From Rhizomucor pusillus (lineage: Eukaryota > Mucoromycota > Mucoromycetes > Mucorales > Lichtheimiaceae): a stretch of DNA of 64,000 nt. The stretch lies in NCBI GenBank assembly GCA_900175165.2, contig FWWN02000610.1:90235-154234 (forward strand), read 5' to 3'. Every line of letters starts with the position of its first letter. The first letter of the stretch is position 1. The notes below the pieces were generated by a model. It saw only the letters and a list, made by a program, of their open reading frames with translations, was not told the origin of the DNA and did not search any database. Both the position numbers and the translations under genes were made by a program. Positions 15,581 through 28,700 of this stretch are shown piece after piece.

Positions 15581-18116
15581 ATGACGACGTCGACATCTCT
15601 TCGCACTCACAAGAAGCTATTCACAGCATGCGCTGCTCTGTTGGGTGTTCTTTTGAGCGCTAGCTTGTACATGGCCTGGATAGCACATTCGTCTCACCGA
15701 TTTATACCATTACCTGATAATATTATCATTGACTACACCGATACCTCATTGCAAGTCAACACTGCCCACCTTTCTCGGATGCTGTTACCAGGTACCAACA
15801 CTTATTTCCTTTTTTGAGTAATCTCGTATTAAGCTTACAGCATTCATCCTGCTCAAAACCTCTTCAATGGCACTTTTCCTTTTTAGATGCAGATTCTCCA
15901 AAACGAGAGTACACCGTGGACGAACTCGTACAGATGACCAAAAGCGCTAAAGCACCATCTACAACAACAGTTACAGCAGTCCTCTTCTTCGGCCCACATC
16001 TTGCTCAGCAAATGAAATACTTGCAGAAACAATCTGTACCACCGCAATCTATCTGGATCATTTGTGCAACAGAAAGTGACCTGACTGCAGTCAAACAAGC
16101 TCACGCAATTACCCTGCAGGAAATTTCTTCGTTGCCTTCAACCGCGTATGTATGGTTGCTCGACCCAGGCGCTCTTCCGCAGACCAAGCATCTACAGCTG
16201 CTGCTGGCAACTACCCAGACAAAAACATTCAAGCATGCAATCGTTGGTCCTGGTAGGACATCCGACCAATGCGAATCGGCTACAACTCGTCCAGTCGATA
16301 CAATTTTCTCGAGCTGGTTGCTGCAGAGAGATTTGATAGACGCCGACCTTGTACAGAGTTTGCAAACAAACCGCAAGTTGCTGCCAACGATGCTTGCCGA
16401 TATTCCGCGGATTGGTTTACCGACATTTTCTAAAGATAACGAAGAAAACGAATACAATGTCGCTAACAATCAAATCGACATGTGCTCGTCTAACGCTGAT
16501 CACATGAATGATATCCAAGACAACGTTGCATTCATGATAAGCGACCGCCGACATTTGAAAGTGTCTTGGATGCGCCTTGTTTGCGCCTTTGTTGACAGAA
16601 GCCAGACAGCCGTGCATGTCATCATACCTGGTGCTGGTACACCAGGCATTGGTTTGGAGGAGGTCACAAAGATGTTTAAGAAACACCATTCAAAATGCTT
16701 CAGCTCCATACATGTGTACGATTTGGAGCTACCGTTTGACTATTCAGAACAAGACTACTTGCCCTCACCGTTAGCAATGGAGCTCGCCATCCGTACCAGC
16801 CGGGTTCTGCGTACCATCCAGCCCCAGATATTGATTCACCAAACGGAAGAAAAGGCTTTGGTGCAAATATTACCCATGTTACGGAATGAAATGCATTCGA
16901 AAACGACAATGATTGGTCTGCCTCCAAACAGTCTAAAACATGTACTCTGGATGAAGGACATTGAATTCTCATCCCTGCAACGTAAGAAAAACTCACAAAT
17001 ATTTAGATTGTCGTGCTTGCTGACGTGCTATACATATGTTCAGGATGGCATGATATCTCAATCAAGCTGATAGTGCTTATATCGAGCAGCAATTCGTCTC
17101 TTTTGCAGCTACTACGTTCGCTGCAAAATGCACATTACCTGGGAGATAAGATCGACATCTCAATGTTCCTAGAACACGACGCGGATGCAAGAGCGCAGGA
17201 GCTCGCCGAGCGCGTTACGTGGCGACAGGGCACAAAGGCTATCCGGCACCGGATCGTGCCTGCTGACCGAACACGGATGATGCTCGAGTCGTGGTATCCA
17301 TCAAACAACCACGAGTACGGAGTGATCTTGGATGACGGTCTCCATTTATCGCCATTATTTTACATTTGGGCAAAGTACACCATCTTGAAATATGGTCAGG
17401 AAGCAAATCTGTACGGTGTTAGTCTATTCTCGACTCGCATTATCGACACGTCCCTCACGCCACGTTACTTGGATACTCCGGATGACAATGCACCTTACCT
17501 TATGCAAAGTTCTAGTAGCTTTGGCGCTGCTGTGTACTTTCCAGAACACTGGAAAGAATTGCATGATTACACGACAGCGCGTATGGTCGATATGCTAAGT
17601 AACGGGCAGCAGGATATTCAAGTACCTGCGACGCGGTCAGCGCATTGGACCTTCTCCTGGCGTCGCTACCTAGACGAACTGGTCTATTTGCGGGGATATG
17701 TTATGCTGTATCCAAACTTCCACGACAGTGCAAGCTTCGCCACGCGGAGATATTGGTTGGATTCTAAGCAAGAGGCGAAGCTGACCGAGATCTACAAATC
17801 GCCCTTGTTGAGGGAATCGCCTATTCTGGATCAACTTCCTAACCACACGTTGCCGGAATGGAAGGACCTCGCGGTCATGGATCTATGGGGCGAGACATCG
17901 ACTTTGGCGCAGCTTCGAGAACAAGGACTAGCTTTTCACAACAAGGTATCTGCATGTTCACCAGCTCCAATGGCTGACCACGATCCATCCGACTTGCTGT
18001 GTCCTTTTGGATTTATTGTCGATAAGGTGGACCCCAAGAAGAAAAAGAAGAAGAAGAAAAAGGTTGTCACGGTATACATGCCACAACCGACACATTTGCC
18101 CGTAGAAGATCCATAA
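15581..18116 (+). CDS. Golgi-type type II membrane glycosyltransferase (GT2-like)
   Basis: Exons 15581-15791, 15887-16981 and 17044-18116 sum to 2379 nt (792 residues), with both introns preserving phase. A short cytosolic basic tail and a single hydrophobic segment (about residues 13-34) give a signal-anchor topology. The second half contains a GT2-like domain. It has IVLISSSNSSLLQLLRSLQNA and, later, VILDDGLHLSPLFYIW, where the DD pair resembles the nucleotide-sugar/metal-binding acidic motif. The overall pattern resembles uncharacterised fungal and plant glycosyltransferase family 2-like proteins. The acceptor and sugar cannot be told from sequence. The C-terminal tail carries a run of nine lysines, unusual for a lumenal tail. 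The region between the TM and catalytic parts (residues 70-460) has no recognised domain. Confidence 0.78.
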
Positions 18117-19243
18117 TTCCCCGTATATCTTATAACTTTTTTGCTTTGATTTTTTCCCTTTTGTACATATAATTTCTGAATCTTTTTTTCACTATTATCG
18201 TAGCTAGCGGACTAATGTTACTAAATACTATGACCATTTTAAACGTAGCAGCCAATGTTTAAAGTAACTGCTTCATAATACCAGCATGCCAGATGCGTTT
18301 CCTACCCCGCACCTTGTCCTTTCGAAACTTATTCTCCTAAACTTTCACAATGGTGTGGAGACATTTGCTGAAATTTAAACTTGAGACACAATGATGAGCT
18401 AAACAGTTCAATGCACTGAGTAACCAGCCTGTGATGTGTTCACGAGGATGGAAAGAGTATATTCAGTATGATTATCTAACGATTAAGGAGCCAGATGCAA
18501 CGCGCTGCTACGTAGCTAAAGTACAATATTTGCAAAGCCAATTAGCGAATGACTTTGCGATCAATTCAAGTCCTTCTATGTGGATTTGTCACTGACCAAG
18601 CGGATTTGAAACAAACGCTAGGAAGAAAATAATTTCTCTGCCATAGCCTACAAACTGCGACACCATTGGTTTCCATGAGACGTATCGTTGCCTCGAGATA
18701 TCTCGATAATTGATTGCATGGCTGATAAAGACGCCCTGATCAGTTGTTTAGTGATAATACCTGAATCGCCGTTTACAATGCTACAATTAAGGCATCAGTT
18801 GCAAATTGTCATGACCTTTCGCGCCACGAAGCCATGGGAACAGTTCGGAAACTTGGTAACCTGGTAAACACAGAGAGTTGTTGCTTTTCTCCGATTCGCT
18901 AGAACAAGTGAACTGTGACACAGTGCCGCATTTCCATTTTGCCAAACCCGACCCTGGGTGGGGAAACAAGACAGAATGCGGAAGGGGGGGGGCAAGTTGC
19001 GTGAGTGCAGCAGCAGTCTGCGCCTTTCCCTTGGGCTGGATTTTTCTTCTCTCTTTCTCTTTCTTTTTCTCTCTTCTGTTTATCTGCACATCTACACAAA
19101 AGGGTCAGATCTTTTACCATATTTGAAAAGAATCAAACGGGGAAAGTGGGGGGCCGATTTCCCCACATTCGTACACTGAAAAGCGTCAAAATAGCAAGTC
19201 AGGTCCGTTCACTTGTCCTTTTCCTGCTGGAGATCTCGAGTAA
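18117..19243. other. intergenic region, probable promoter of Zn2Cys6 gene
   Basis: No supported gene. A strong pyrimidine tract at about 19035-19080 lies some 165-210 bp upstream of the next start codon, common in fungal promoters. Short open frames across this tract are low-complexity artefacts. Confidence 0.4.
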
Positions 19244-21669
19244 ATGCATGCGGTCCAAAGCTCACCTACGGCCGAGCAAATTACAGGCTCTCCCTCTACA
19301 AATCATCAAACAATCGCCACGCACGATATTCTTGCCTTTTCTGATTCCGTTGTCGACTCTCTCTTAGCACCAACTTCTTCGCCCATTTCGCCGTTATTCA
19401 CTGCTAATCCACCGATCGATCTCAACCCGTCCATGCTACCCGCAACTCCTCCAACTCCTTCTTCCTACTCTAATTCCAGCATGTTTCCTGTTACGTTACC
19501 TGTGGGAACCTCGCAAGACACCTCAAACCCAACCTCAACCACCTCAGCTGCTGCAAACACCTCTGCAGCGTCCGCTGCTTCCGTCGTTCCAGCCAAAAGA
19601 GCCAATAAAACCCATGTGCCAAGTGCTTGTACGTACCTGCGTGAAAAAAGTGCTAAAAGCTCTGGGAACTCTAAACTTTAATTTAGGTATAAATTGCAAG
19701 AAGGCACATCTTGCCTGTGATGGTAAGTAGTCGATGCATATCAGCGTTTCAAAATAGTCCACAATCTCTCACCACCAATGTAAAAGTTTCGAGACCTTGC
19801 AAACGCTGCGTTACCTTGGGAAAATCAGATACCTGTCAAGACATTCAGCACAAAAAGCGAGGACGGCCTCGTTTACGAGACAAACGTGCGAACGGCAGCG
19901 CGGCAAATGGGCAGCAAGGCCAATTTGAAGTCATGTATGGCACGATCCAAACGCCGGCCTTTGCAGTTTCTTCTGCGGAGGGGTTGCAAACGAATATTGC
20001 GGCTATCAGTGGTAGCAATGATAAGCCTATCACCAGAGCGGCCGGCAGTACGTCCTCTACGGGCACGATATCTTTTATCCACGAATTCCAAGCGAATCCT
20101 CCACGATCTGAACAGCAACAGCAACAGCAGTCTCCTTCTTCCCCTACAGCCATCAACGCTTTCTCTCCGTCCAAATCCCCATTGAAAACAGCATTGCAAT
20201 ATCCTACTCACACCCATCATTTTGAAAGTGGCAGCGATTTTGTACAGCAGTTTTTTATTCCCACGTACGCATCATCCATGCCTGTGCATTCGATGCAGCA
20301 GACCGAACGAGCCCCAGAGTCTATGAGTCTTCAGATGAAGATGGAAAACGCCTACGCTCAGCGGCCTCCACAACTCCCGTTAGCACCTACCAATCACTCG
20401 CAAGGGATATCTGCGCGTAAAGACTCGGCCTCGACAAGCTCATCAAAACAAGGCACCGGGAGCAATGATAACGACCAAACGGTTACGATTATCATGTCCA
20501 TGGAAGTATGTTGCGCCAAAGTCACGGAGGAAGTAACATCACTGTGGGGGTACTATCCACAGGAATTCGCGCACAGATCGTTTTACGACTTTGTATCTTC
20601 CAGGGATACAGATCGACTTGCTCGATTACACCGCTTATTGCTGGACAATATCGTCGACGTTGCCAAAAGAGATAATCGGCCGGATGGGAAACCTCCACCT
20701 CAGACTGAGCGAACAAGTTCAGATGCGTTTCACAACGCAGACATTGCACAGCTAGTCGATATTGCGCCGGGATCAAGCACGTTCTCTGATACGATTCACA
20801 TCAAAAAGCAGTCAGGAGAGGAAGAACTGTATGAAATGATTGTGTGTATGGGCGGTGGTTTAGGAGCAGATTTACACAAACCCGAAAGTTTGTCGAAACT
20901 GTATATGATTGCGCAGTTGCGAAAACACCAATACGAAGTATCGACAAAATCGCCCTTTACCAGCATTCAGCGACTTCGATCAATGTCTGGAAGCTTTGAT
21001 CGGTCGCCGAGTACTGTCAGAGATGGAAATTCAGCGCAAAGCAGTGCAGCTGGTTCCAGCGATGGCCGCAGGTCACCGACACCATCCAAATCGAAGAACC
21101 TCTCCTTGAAAAACAAATTCCACAATATTCGCCCATCCCCATCTTCCTCTTTCCGCGATCTACGCTCACGACCATTAATTCCCGCTCACTATGCTTCATC
21201 CTCGCAGCTCAATACGGTCTCCAAGCTCGGACCAGCAAAAGTCAATATTGCACCAATCACATCGAACGCCGGCCGCCAAGAGCCACCATCCTGGATGCGT
21301 CGGCTCGATAGTACAATCCCCCCAGGGTTCCGTTCGTCATCATCTTCTATTCCAAGCGGTCCTTCACCGAACCTACCGCCGCTGAGTAGTGCGCGTGAAT
21401 CCAGTAACCCATACTCAACATTGGCTTATCGATTTGCACCCAGTGCAGATGGGTCACCGCGTGGAAACCCGAATGTCACGCATCCGACGACACAGTACTT
21501 TTTACAGACTCCAAGCAGCACTCTGAATGCTGCAGCGTCTGCAGCTCAGCACAGTTCAAGGACTATGAGCTTACCATACCAGTCGTCGATGGCTGACAAC
21601 GATAAAGCCTCGGGCAAGACAGATACTAATCGAAATGTAGAAATGAGCATCAGGTCACTCCTGTGCTAA
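19244..21669 (+). CDS. Zn2Cys6 transcription factor with PAS-like domain
   Basis: Exons 19244-19628, a 36-nt exon 19687-19722, and 19787-21669 sum to 2304 nt (767 residues). The two introns cut the zinc cluster, and splicing rebuilds it: Cys-Ile-Asn-CKKAHLACD, then VSRPCKRC and GKSDTC, giving the six cysteines. An AT-hook-like KKRGRPRLRDKR follows directly. The middle region (about residues 390-540) resembles a PAS domain: VTIIMSMEVCCAKVTEE, then LWGYYPQEF and SFYDFVSSRDTDRL. The rest is Ser/Pro/Gln-rich and disordered, compatible with activation or regulatory regions. Architecture is that of ERT1/acuK-type regulators of carbon metabolism, but the exact orthologue and targets cannot be named. 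A nuclear, DNA-binding role is well supported. Confidence 0.85.
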
Positions 21670-22030
21670 TATCAATCTCATCGTTCTGTACATATACCTC
21701 GCTATTATCTTTTGTATTCCTAAGGTTTTAACAACAACAACTACTACAACAACAAAGATAACCTGAACATTCCTACCTATGTGGAATATATATAAATGGC
21801 AGGTCGTGTTGGCTGCATTTACCATTTGTTTCAATTCCCGTCTCTATCGACAACAACAAACATTTTCCCCGCGCAAACCCCATGCAAATAGACTGGTGTG
21901 TGTTCACTACGCACTAAAAAAGACATAAGTTCAAACCCTTGCCCTTGTTGTTCATATAAAAGATGGGCCAAGCATTTTATACCCTTCTTTTCACAGTTGA
22001 TATTTTCGATCCAAAGAAAGGTTATCCAAC

Positions 22031-22431
22031 ATGCCTATGTCCCAAAAGTTGCAGCACGTCCACGACCAACTGATGGAAATTGCAAAGGAGGCCAAGGACC
22101 TCTCCCACAAGCAATACACTGTTGATGATATCAGACATTTGCAGGCAAGTAAAGAAGGAAAGAAAAGAGGGTTACTAGCGGCAAGTGGTGACAATTCTGT
22201 CGTTGCAGAACAAACTGCACCACATTGATGAAAACTACAAGCAAGGCTACATTGACGACACTGACAATTCCAAACCTTTTGATGACCCTTACGAGCACCA
22301 GGGTCAAGCTCAAGTTTCTGATGTAAGCATTATTCGCTGTTCTTACTCTTCTTATATGCTTACAAGCCCCACGTTAGGAACTGTCCAAGATCCACCAAAC
22401 TCTCACCGTCATGCTGTCTCGCATTGAGTAA
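22031..22431 (+). CDS. small unknown protein (93 residues)
   Basis: Exons 22031-22144, 22209-22322 and 22378-22431 sum to 282 nt. The first intron begins GCAAGT after CAG and ends TTGCAG. Only the GC-AG boundary keeps the frame, because the nearby GT alternative leads to a stop. The protein is helical and charged: MPMSQKLQHVHDQLMEIAKE at the start, an acidic middle and a final LTVMLSRIE. No signal peptide or membrane segment is present. I do not recognise a family. The clean exon structure and compact gene make it credible as a real small protein. Confidence 0.62.
22145..22208 (+). other. GC-AG intron
   Basis: A 64-nt intron with donor CAG/GCAAGT, the consensus of the rare GC-AG class, and acceptor TTGCAG. 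Removal joins DIRHLQ to NKLHHIDENY in frame. The alternative GT two codons downstream would give a premature stop. Confidence 0.65.
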
Positions 22432-22615
22432 TTAAGCGAAACAAAAAGAAAAAGAATTAGCTTTTTCTTTTGTTGTAAAATGTTTTATTGAACGTTGCAT
22501 CTACAAAAAGCAAATGAAACTGTTGCCTATTTTATTGTGCGGGCGATCCTGGGAAAAAAGGAGTTCGGAGACGTTCCGGGTATAACCTTGTCTTCTGCAC
22601 CTCCTCTGCGAGCAA

Positions 22616-23328
22616 ATGACCGTCGAGACGGTAATCGTCGCCATGGCAGCCGCACTTGCCGAGAACTGGGGCATTGGATATCAGCAGAACCTACCGTGGC
22701 ACATTCCAGCCGATTCTGAATACCTAGAGATTGTAACGTCTAAGGCTTACAGTTCCTCCACGGAAAGCAACAACGACGACTACACCAACATTGTCATTAT
22801 GGGTCGTCTTTCGTGGGAGTCCATTCCTATGCAAAAGATACCGATGAAACGCAGATTCAACATTGTGATATCGCGAGACCTTTCATACAACGTGTGCGTG
22901 TGATATGAAAGAGAATCATTGGTACAAAAAAATAATACCAACAATGCAAACGATAATTTAGGCACGAGCGACAATATTTTCCCAATGCCAGCCTTGCAAA
23001 CTCGCTAAAGGATGCCATTGCGCAAGCGACAAAACTTGCAGAAAAGACGCGTGGCAGGATATTTATTCTAGGCGGTGGACAGATCTACGAGCAGGCCATA
23101 GCAGAGTGCACACATATTCTGCTGACAAAAATCCATTCGAGCAAGAAAATTTCGTGCGATGCGTTCATGAAACCTGTAGACGAACAGCTCTTCACATTGG
23201 CGCCGCACGACGAATTGGAAGCGTTCGTGGAGCAGACCATGCCGCGGGGTCGGCAGGTGCTCGGTGATTTGGAATACGAGTTTCTCCTGTTCAAGCGCAA
23301 AGTCCACGCTGCCGATACCGAGTTTTGA
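22616..23328 (+). CDS. dihydrofolate reductase
   Basis: Two exons (22616-22891 and about 22969-23328; 636 nt, 211 residues). It reduces dihydrofolate to tetrahydrofolate with NADPH for thymidylate and one-carbon metabolism. Visible family marks are the N-terminal strand VIVAMAAALAENWGIGYQQN, LPWHIPAD with the conserved Trp-His and acidic Asp for substrate protonation, IVIMGRLSWESIP, the RFNIVISRD strand, and IFILGGGQIYEQAI before LLTKI. The 3' splice site could be either of two AGs. The one ending GCACGAG gives the in-frame SYNRQYFPNASLANSL. The serine/asparagine-rich insert after the first helix is longer than in animal enzymes. Confidence 0.93.
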
Positions 23329-23468
23329 TTGGATCCATCCATATGCAACTCGCAGCAGGATTGTGCTACCCACTTTGGCGTACTTTACCTTCCCCTCCCC
23401 CTCACCCCAACCTCTTCTTTCTTCTCCTCTTCTTCGCATCATTCGTTCATCATCTCTTTTCTTTTTTA

Positions 23469-23782
23469 TGCACATGAACAGATTTGCACGATCAAGTCGG
23501 GATACCGAATCCAGCAACCAAGGAACGGGATCAATAAACATTGCTCCATCCACATCCACAACGCTCGGTCAAAGTATCCGATACTCTGCGTCGCTGTTTG
23601 CTCAGACCGGAAATGCAGACTTTGTAGCAAGAGCATATGGCACCGCAAACATCGTTGCGAAGCAGTCCGATGAGAACCCTGTGACCAAAAATGCCGTCTG
23701 GATGGCTTGTTATATCCTGTGGTGCTTTGCGGTATCTGTCAATGCAGTGGGAGGTTTTGTTGTAGAGCTATTCAGATATTAG
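23469..23782 (+). CDS. small predicted membrane protein, one TM
   Basis: An uninterrupted 104-codon frame starting ATGCACATGAAC. The N-terminal part is polar and Ser/Thr-rich. A single strongly hydrophobic segment (about residues 73-98, containing WMACYILWCFAVSVNAVGG) sits near the C-terminus, so it could be a tail-anchored or single-pass protein. It lies 140 bp downstream of DHFR after a pyrimidine-rich promoter-like tract. I recognise no family. Support comes from frame length, composition and position only. Confidence 0.5.
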
Positions 23783-23959
23783 CATCATCCTTTTTCTGTT
23801 TTAAATTTTCCTTTGTAAATAGAGAAACAACTACATATTAGATATACATATACTAAGGGCGGGGAAAGAGAGGAAAGGAAGGGACGAGGAGGGAATATAC
23901 AGGCAGGCTGGAATTAAAAGGGATATCAGGAAACACACAAGATGCAACAAAGCGACTGA

Positions 23960-25720
23960 TTACGCTGGATATCGGTCTCTGTGGACAAGGTAGTAATATT
24001 CACTAGAGTCGGCAGATTGCCGTTTTCCGTGGTACGCATCGCTGTGTGCCGGCAGAGGCGGCGGTGGAGATGAGTGAGGCGGTGGAGGTGGTGGATGAGT
24101 CGGCACGACGTCGTCGTCTTCTATCATCCACGATGGCCGCTCCGGCGATTGCGGGACATCGATGGCATCCCCGCCAGATCCGGGCGAGTTACCAAAGTGA
24201 TTTAATAGCTGCTGGGATTGTCTGCTTGCATCTACATCGATATTCTTTCCACTTTTCTTGAACGGTCTCCATTGCACTATAGAGCCAGTCAGAACATTGC
24301 AGCCAAGTCTCCCAGTTCCTACACTTGCCGTAGCCTTTCAGTCCACGTCCGAAATTAATCTGGCATCTGACTGCCATAAACAGTGTAAACTATCATAGGA
24401 ATGTTGATAATCAGATGTCGAATCCGCCCACGTTATCTGTTTACTTACAACGGATACCACCATCGATGCGCATGCTGCAAGGGGTCATGCTAGCTTAGTG
24501 CAGACGGATGCAATGATTTCTTACTTTACTTACCGTAGATTGTCATTGTATACCATACATCGTGTGGTATCGTAAGCGACACTAGGACAGCAAGGTTAAT
24601 GAATATAACAGCAGTTTGAAATAAGGAAACAAGTGACATGAGCCAGTGAAGTTCATCCGCGATCTATGCAGACACTCTATGTCATTAAGCATGTTACATT
24701 CGCCCTGTCTTTTAGCTACATGTCCACTTGCCGCTTTTCTGCCCAGGAAGAGAGTGATGAAGTTGATAATGGCTAGCATCATGAACGTGACCCAGAGCGC
24801 CGGATTGATCATGGTGCACACAGAGTAAAATGCTAGTAAAAGAACTTCGAAAAATATATCGATTTTGAGTGCCAATGTAAAGCATTGCACAGTGTAATAC
24901 ATATCTATCGAGAGACGGATCAGATATATACACGTCCAGCTCACCGTTAATAAATCCGCTTACTTTGGAGGCGGACATCTGGACCGATCCGACGGTACAC
25001 GTTCCATCCGATATCTTTGAATAGCTTAAATGCAACAAAGGTAGTCGGCAACGCGAGACAGAATACGACGATAGTCATGGCGACCTGTAGATACAGGTTG
25101 GTATCACCTGCTTTCGTCCACTTTATCGTTTCTATGATTTGCTATTTTTAATTGACTTTAGCAATGTATCCCTCGGATCAACGATGCTGCATTCTCGCTC
25201 ACCATGAGTCCCAGAGCTCCGGAAAAGTACGCAAAGGTTGTGGCGGCAATTATAGTGAGCGAGTTAAAGTGAATAATCTATCATGCGGGGGAGGGGAAGA
25301 GGGCGCGGAGTGGGGGACTCCTGCTTCAGTCAACGAGGCTTGACAATCAGCATGTGTGCATGAACACGGTGTTACCCCGTCTGTAACAATCCAGAGTCTC
25401 CATATCTCGTAAAGGATGAACCAGATATTCTCGATGCGCACCCGCACTACTTTGTCGAGGAGATAAACGCGTGGATCATTTGTGTCGGCAACGACTTTTG
25501 CTTGAACGTCGGTTTCTATACGGACAAGCGTGGTAACCAGGATTGGAATGGTGACAAGGATCTGCACGATTCCGATAAATAGGAACAGTTTGGACCAAGG
25601 ACTAGAAGCTATGCGTTTTCGCTACGACCGAGAGCGTTTCCTGAGCATATACTTTTTCTCCTTTCCGACCATGTGTTTATGTGACTTACGGATTTTCGAC
25701 TAAAGATCAGCATTGACTGT
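23960..25720 (-). CDS. UPF0658-type Golgi multi-pass membrane protein
   Basis: A multi-exon gene with a coherent protein across about eight exons. In order it reads SSPWSKLFLFIGIVQILVT (TM), VRIENIWFILYEIWRLWIV (TM), a TM ending GALGLM, WTKAGDTNLYLQVAMTIVV (TM), then FKDIGWNVYRRIGPDVRLQN. Further segments are KIDIFFEVLLLAFYSVCTMI, WVTFMMLAIINFITLFLGRKA, a last TM, and QINFGRGLKGY leading into a Pro-rich cytosolic tail. The GW(N)VYRRIG and INFGRGLK stretches resemble the fungal UPF0658 Golgi membrane family (from memory, not searched). Function is unknown in that family. The 5' exon is not resolved; upstream sequence merges into a decayed region. One 3' junction near 24305 is best explained by a GC donor (G/GCAAGT). 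Confidence 0.62.
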
Positions 25721-25749
25721 TGCCGAATGCAAACAAGGTGAAAGTGGCA

Positions 25750-28700
25750 GTGGGTAAGAACAGTGGCGGCTGTGAGTAGAAAACCCACTCTTCTCTGCCC
25801 AGGACTTTGACGCCACACAAGGCAAACGTTTTTGGAATGGTGAGCTGGATGTTACCCGTTTCAGCAATGGGTGCACAGAGCTAATCTGCGCCGCCACACA
25901 CACTGATGCCCCTTTGGTCAGTTGCCAGCGAGATAAGCTCCTTCATCGCTTGGAACATACGCTGCTTGTAAGATCGTTGCAAATATTCTCAGTTGGAATT
26001 TGCAATGACCCGGTATTGGATCGTTTTCACTAGGTCGAAGATAGTGGAAACGCAGTATACATAATTTATTTTCATTTGCATCTTGGATTCATCGGAGAAC
26101 GGTTTGGATAGTGAAGAGGCACATTGAAAATGAATATTACCAATTTCGTAAAGATAGTATAGCTTTGCAGTGTGCATGACAAGCGCTACTAACGATCGCC
26201 ATGTAGGGTGGATGAGTGGTCGAATGGATGTAATTAGAGAAAGCAAGGATTATCTAGCAAGTAACATGTCTAAGGTAGAATTCTGCAGAGTTGATGTGCT
26301 TGATGACGGGCCTGTAGGAGGCAGCTTACAGTTGTACAAGAAAGCACAGACGATCTCTGCAATGTTCAGTGCTTTCTTCCTCTAATTGTATACTCAAAAC
26401 GATCTCGGACGACAATTCACAATGCACATGGTGTTATATACAAGGAGACTTTCGTAACAGGCAATATGAAGGAATATGATTCAGAGAACGGTAAAAAGAT
26501 GACGTTTCAAACTAGATACCTGTAAGTTTGCATACAGCATGCTAGACGTTTTCGTTGGCTTTGGTTAGATATGAAGAGAATCTTTCAGCCAATGTCATCA
26601 GCTCCTTCTTTACAGCTGCGTTCCTATTAAAGCTGACGCTTGTTCCCTCTTCGATGGCAATGCATCATTCCGTTCTCTTTGCACTTTAACCTGAGAGCGA
26701 ATAAGGGTTTCCTTGCCGAGTGTTGCCGGGATCCCGTTATCCAAGTATAGGCATAGCTGTGGTAAAGCACATCCGTCCGGGTAAACCTTGAACAATGAAA
26801 ACTTCTAGCGGATACTACTCCGTGGCCCAATGATGGTCGATGGTTGCGTATATCGTCGTATCGATAATTTGAAAAGAATCTTTTCTATTCTGAAGAGCAG
26901 AGTTTCTGGGCGCGGTGCACAAGAAGAAGAAAGACGTCAGACGATGTCAGATACATCCACAGCCACTGACAGTTGCCGCGTGATAGCTGTGGGACAAAGG
27001 ATTGACGGGTAGAAGCCTACGATGACGAAGGGCATACTGTGGAAAGATCACACGGCATTTCCCGCAGCTTTGGAGTACAGTCGTAATGCCGGTTCTTTGC
27101 GGAGGAAGACACGGTCAACAGTCAGCGCTTTCTTTAGGGAGGCTGGCAAATTGGTGATGGATGAACCCAAAAAGGCACTTCGATTTGGTTGACTCTGCCG
27201 TGGATTCCCGCTACTGCAACCAGCTCCAGATCACCTATGCGAAGAGACAACTCGTAGTAATTCCAGCCGAACGGAGCCTTGGCCCGCATCGCAGAGGTCG
27301 AGTGTCGCTGGAATACCGATGAGGCGTTATCGGGGCAGTCATCCAGGGAGGTTCGTCGATGAAGGGACGCATCCAAGCTCGCGAGGAATAACGAACCGTT
27401 ACCTATTGTGACTAACTGCTTCAACGAAACATCCAGCGTATATGCGAACGAGCTGATTGGCTTGTAAGTGATCCAGCACGTACGTCGGAAACAAGTGTTC
27501 GTTGTCGAAGGCGTCAAATTTGTCAACCTCGTAATTGGCATTTTGCTCAGCCAAACGGACTGCTGGCAAAGACTCCACATCATTGCTAACAATCCTGTTG
27601 TCTGGTTCTTCTTGCAGGCAGCATTGACCAGCAAACGTGTCGCTTAAAATCTTCTGGCGTTTCGTACATATCTGTATCGACATCATCGTACAACAGCTCC
27701 AGTGAGAGACGAGTCGTCTGCAGTTGCCGGATTTTCTTGTAGGTCTGTGCAAACTGGTTGATTACATCGGCCCACGGAGTCTAATACTCATGGCTGCGTG
27801 TCAAACTCCTGGTTTCTTTGTACAATGAAAAATTAATAATGAAATCTTCCTGAAGTTCTAGTTTCTGTCCTCAGAGCTGTTCGAAAATCAGCAATGTCGA
27901 AATCAACAACAGCGATTCCAGAAGAGCTTCAAATGACACGGTATTCCATAGCTGAAACTCGCGCAAAGTGCCGAGAGTAGGCTTCTGCGAACAACTTTTC
28001 TTTGTATAATGTCAAAAATAAACCGTCCGACGACAAAAGAGTCCTCGGCTCGGGTTGTAAGCACTAGGGTCAACGGCGCCACCGAAAACAGTAAGTAGCT
28101 AAAACATTAGTTTGTTAAATCTGTTGTCTGCATGAAGATAGAAGTCGTCATTTTGGAAGGAGAGGAAAGATACCAAGAATGAATGCCGCCTGGTCTGGAG
28201 ACCTGCCAAGCGGACGCGATAGAAGGAATTCCCGCCGCCCAATCCATTTTTGCGTAGCATTTTCAGCCCTTGCCATTTTTGCTAACGCTCCCAGTTACCG
28301 TGCGTCAGCCATTGTGATTGACCATATCCTAATGCCACCTTGTTTTTCTGATTGACGAACAGGTCTTCAATGTACAATGTTAGGGTGCAGTGGATATTAC
28401 ATATTTTACTTGATAGGTATTGGAGGAGTTAAGGATTGGATAGGAACCAAGTCTGTGCGTATTCTGTATTTGAAGATGATGATCGTGAAAATAGCAAAGC
28501 CATGACTTGCTGCGCCTTGTAGCCGGTCGGTACATTCATCAAGTATGTAAATGAGACGTTCAAAGCTTTACGGTATCCCATATCTCCTTGACGACAACTC
28601 TTCGAGTTTCATAGGGCGCGAACGCTATTGTAGCGTCCAGGTACCGCGCAATCACCTGCACTTTACGAGAGGGCATTCATTGTTTTCATTCCTCCTAACC

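Noticed and set aside
19005..19130. Overlapping open frames over a pyrimidine tract
   Set aside because: Low-complexity Phe/Ser/Leu translations with no splice support; better read as promoter sequence.
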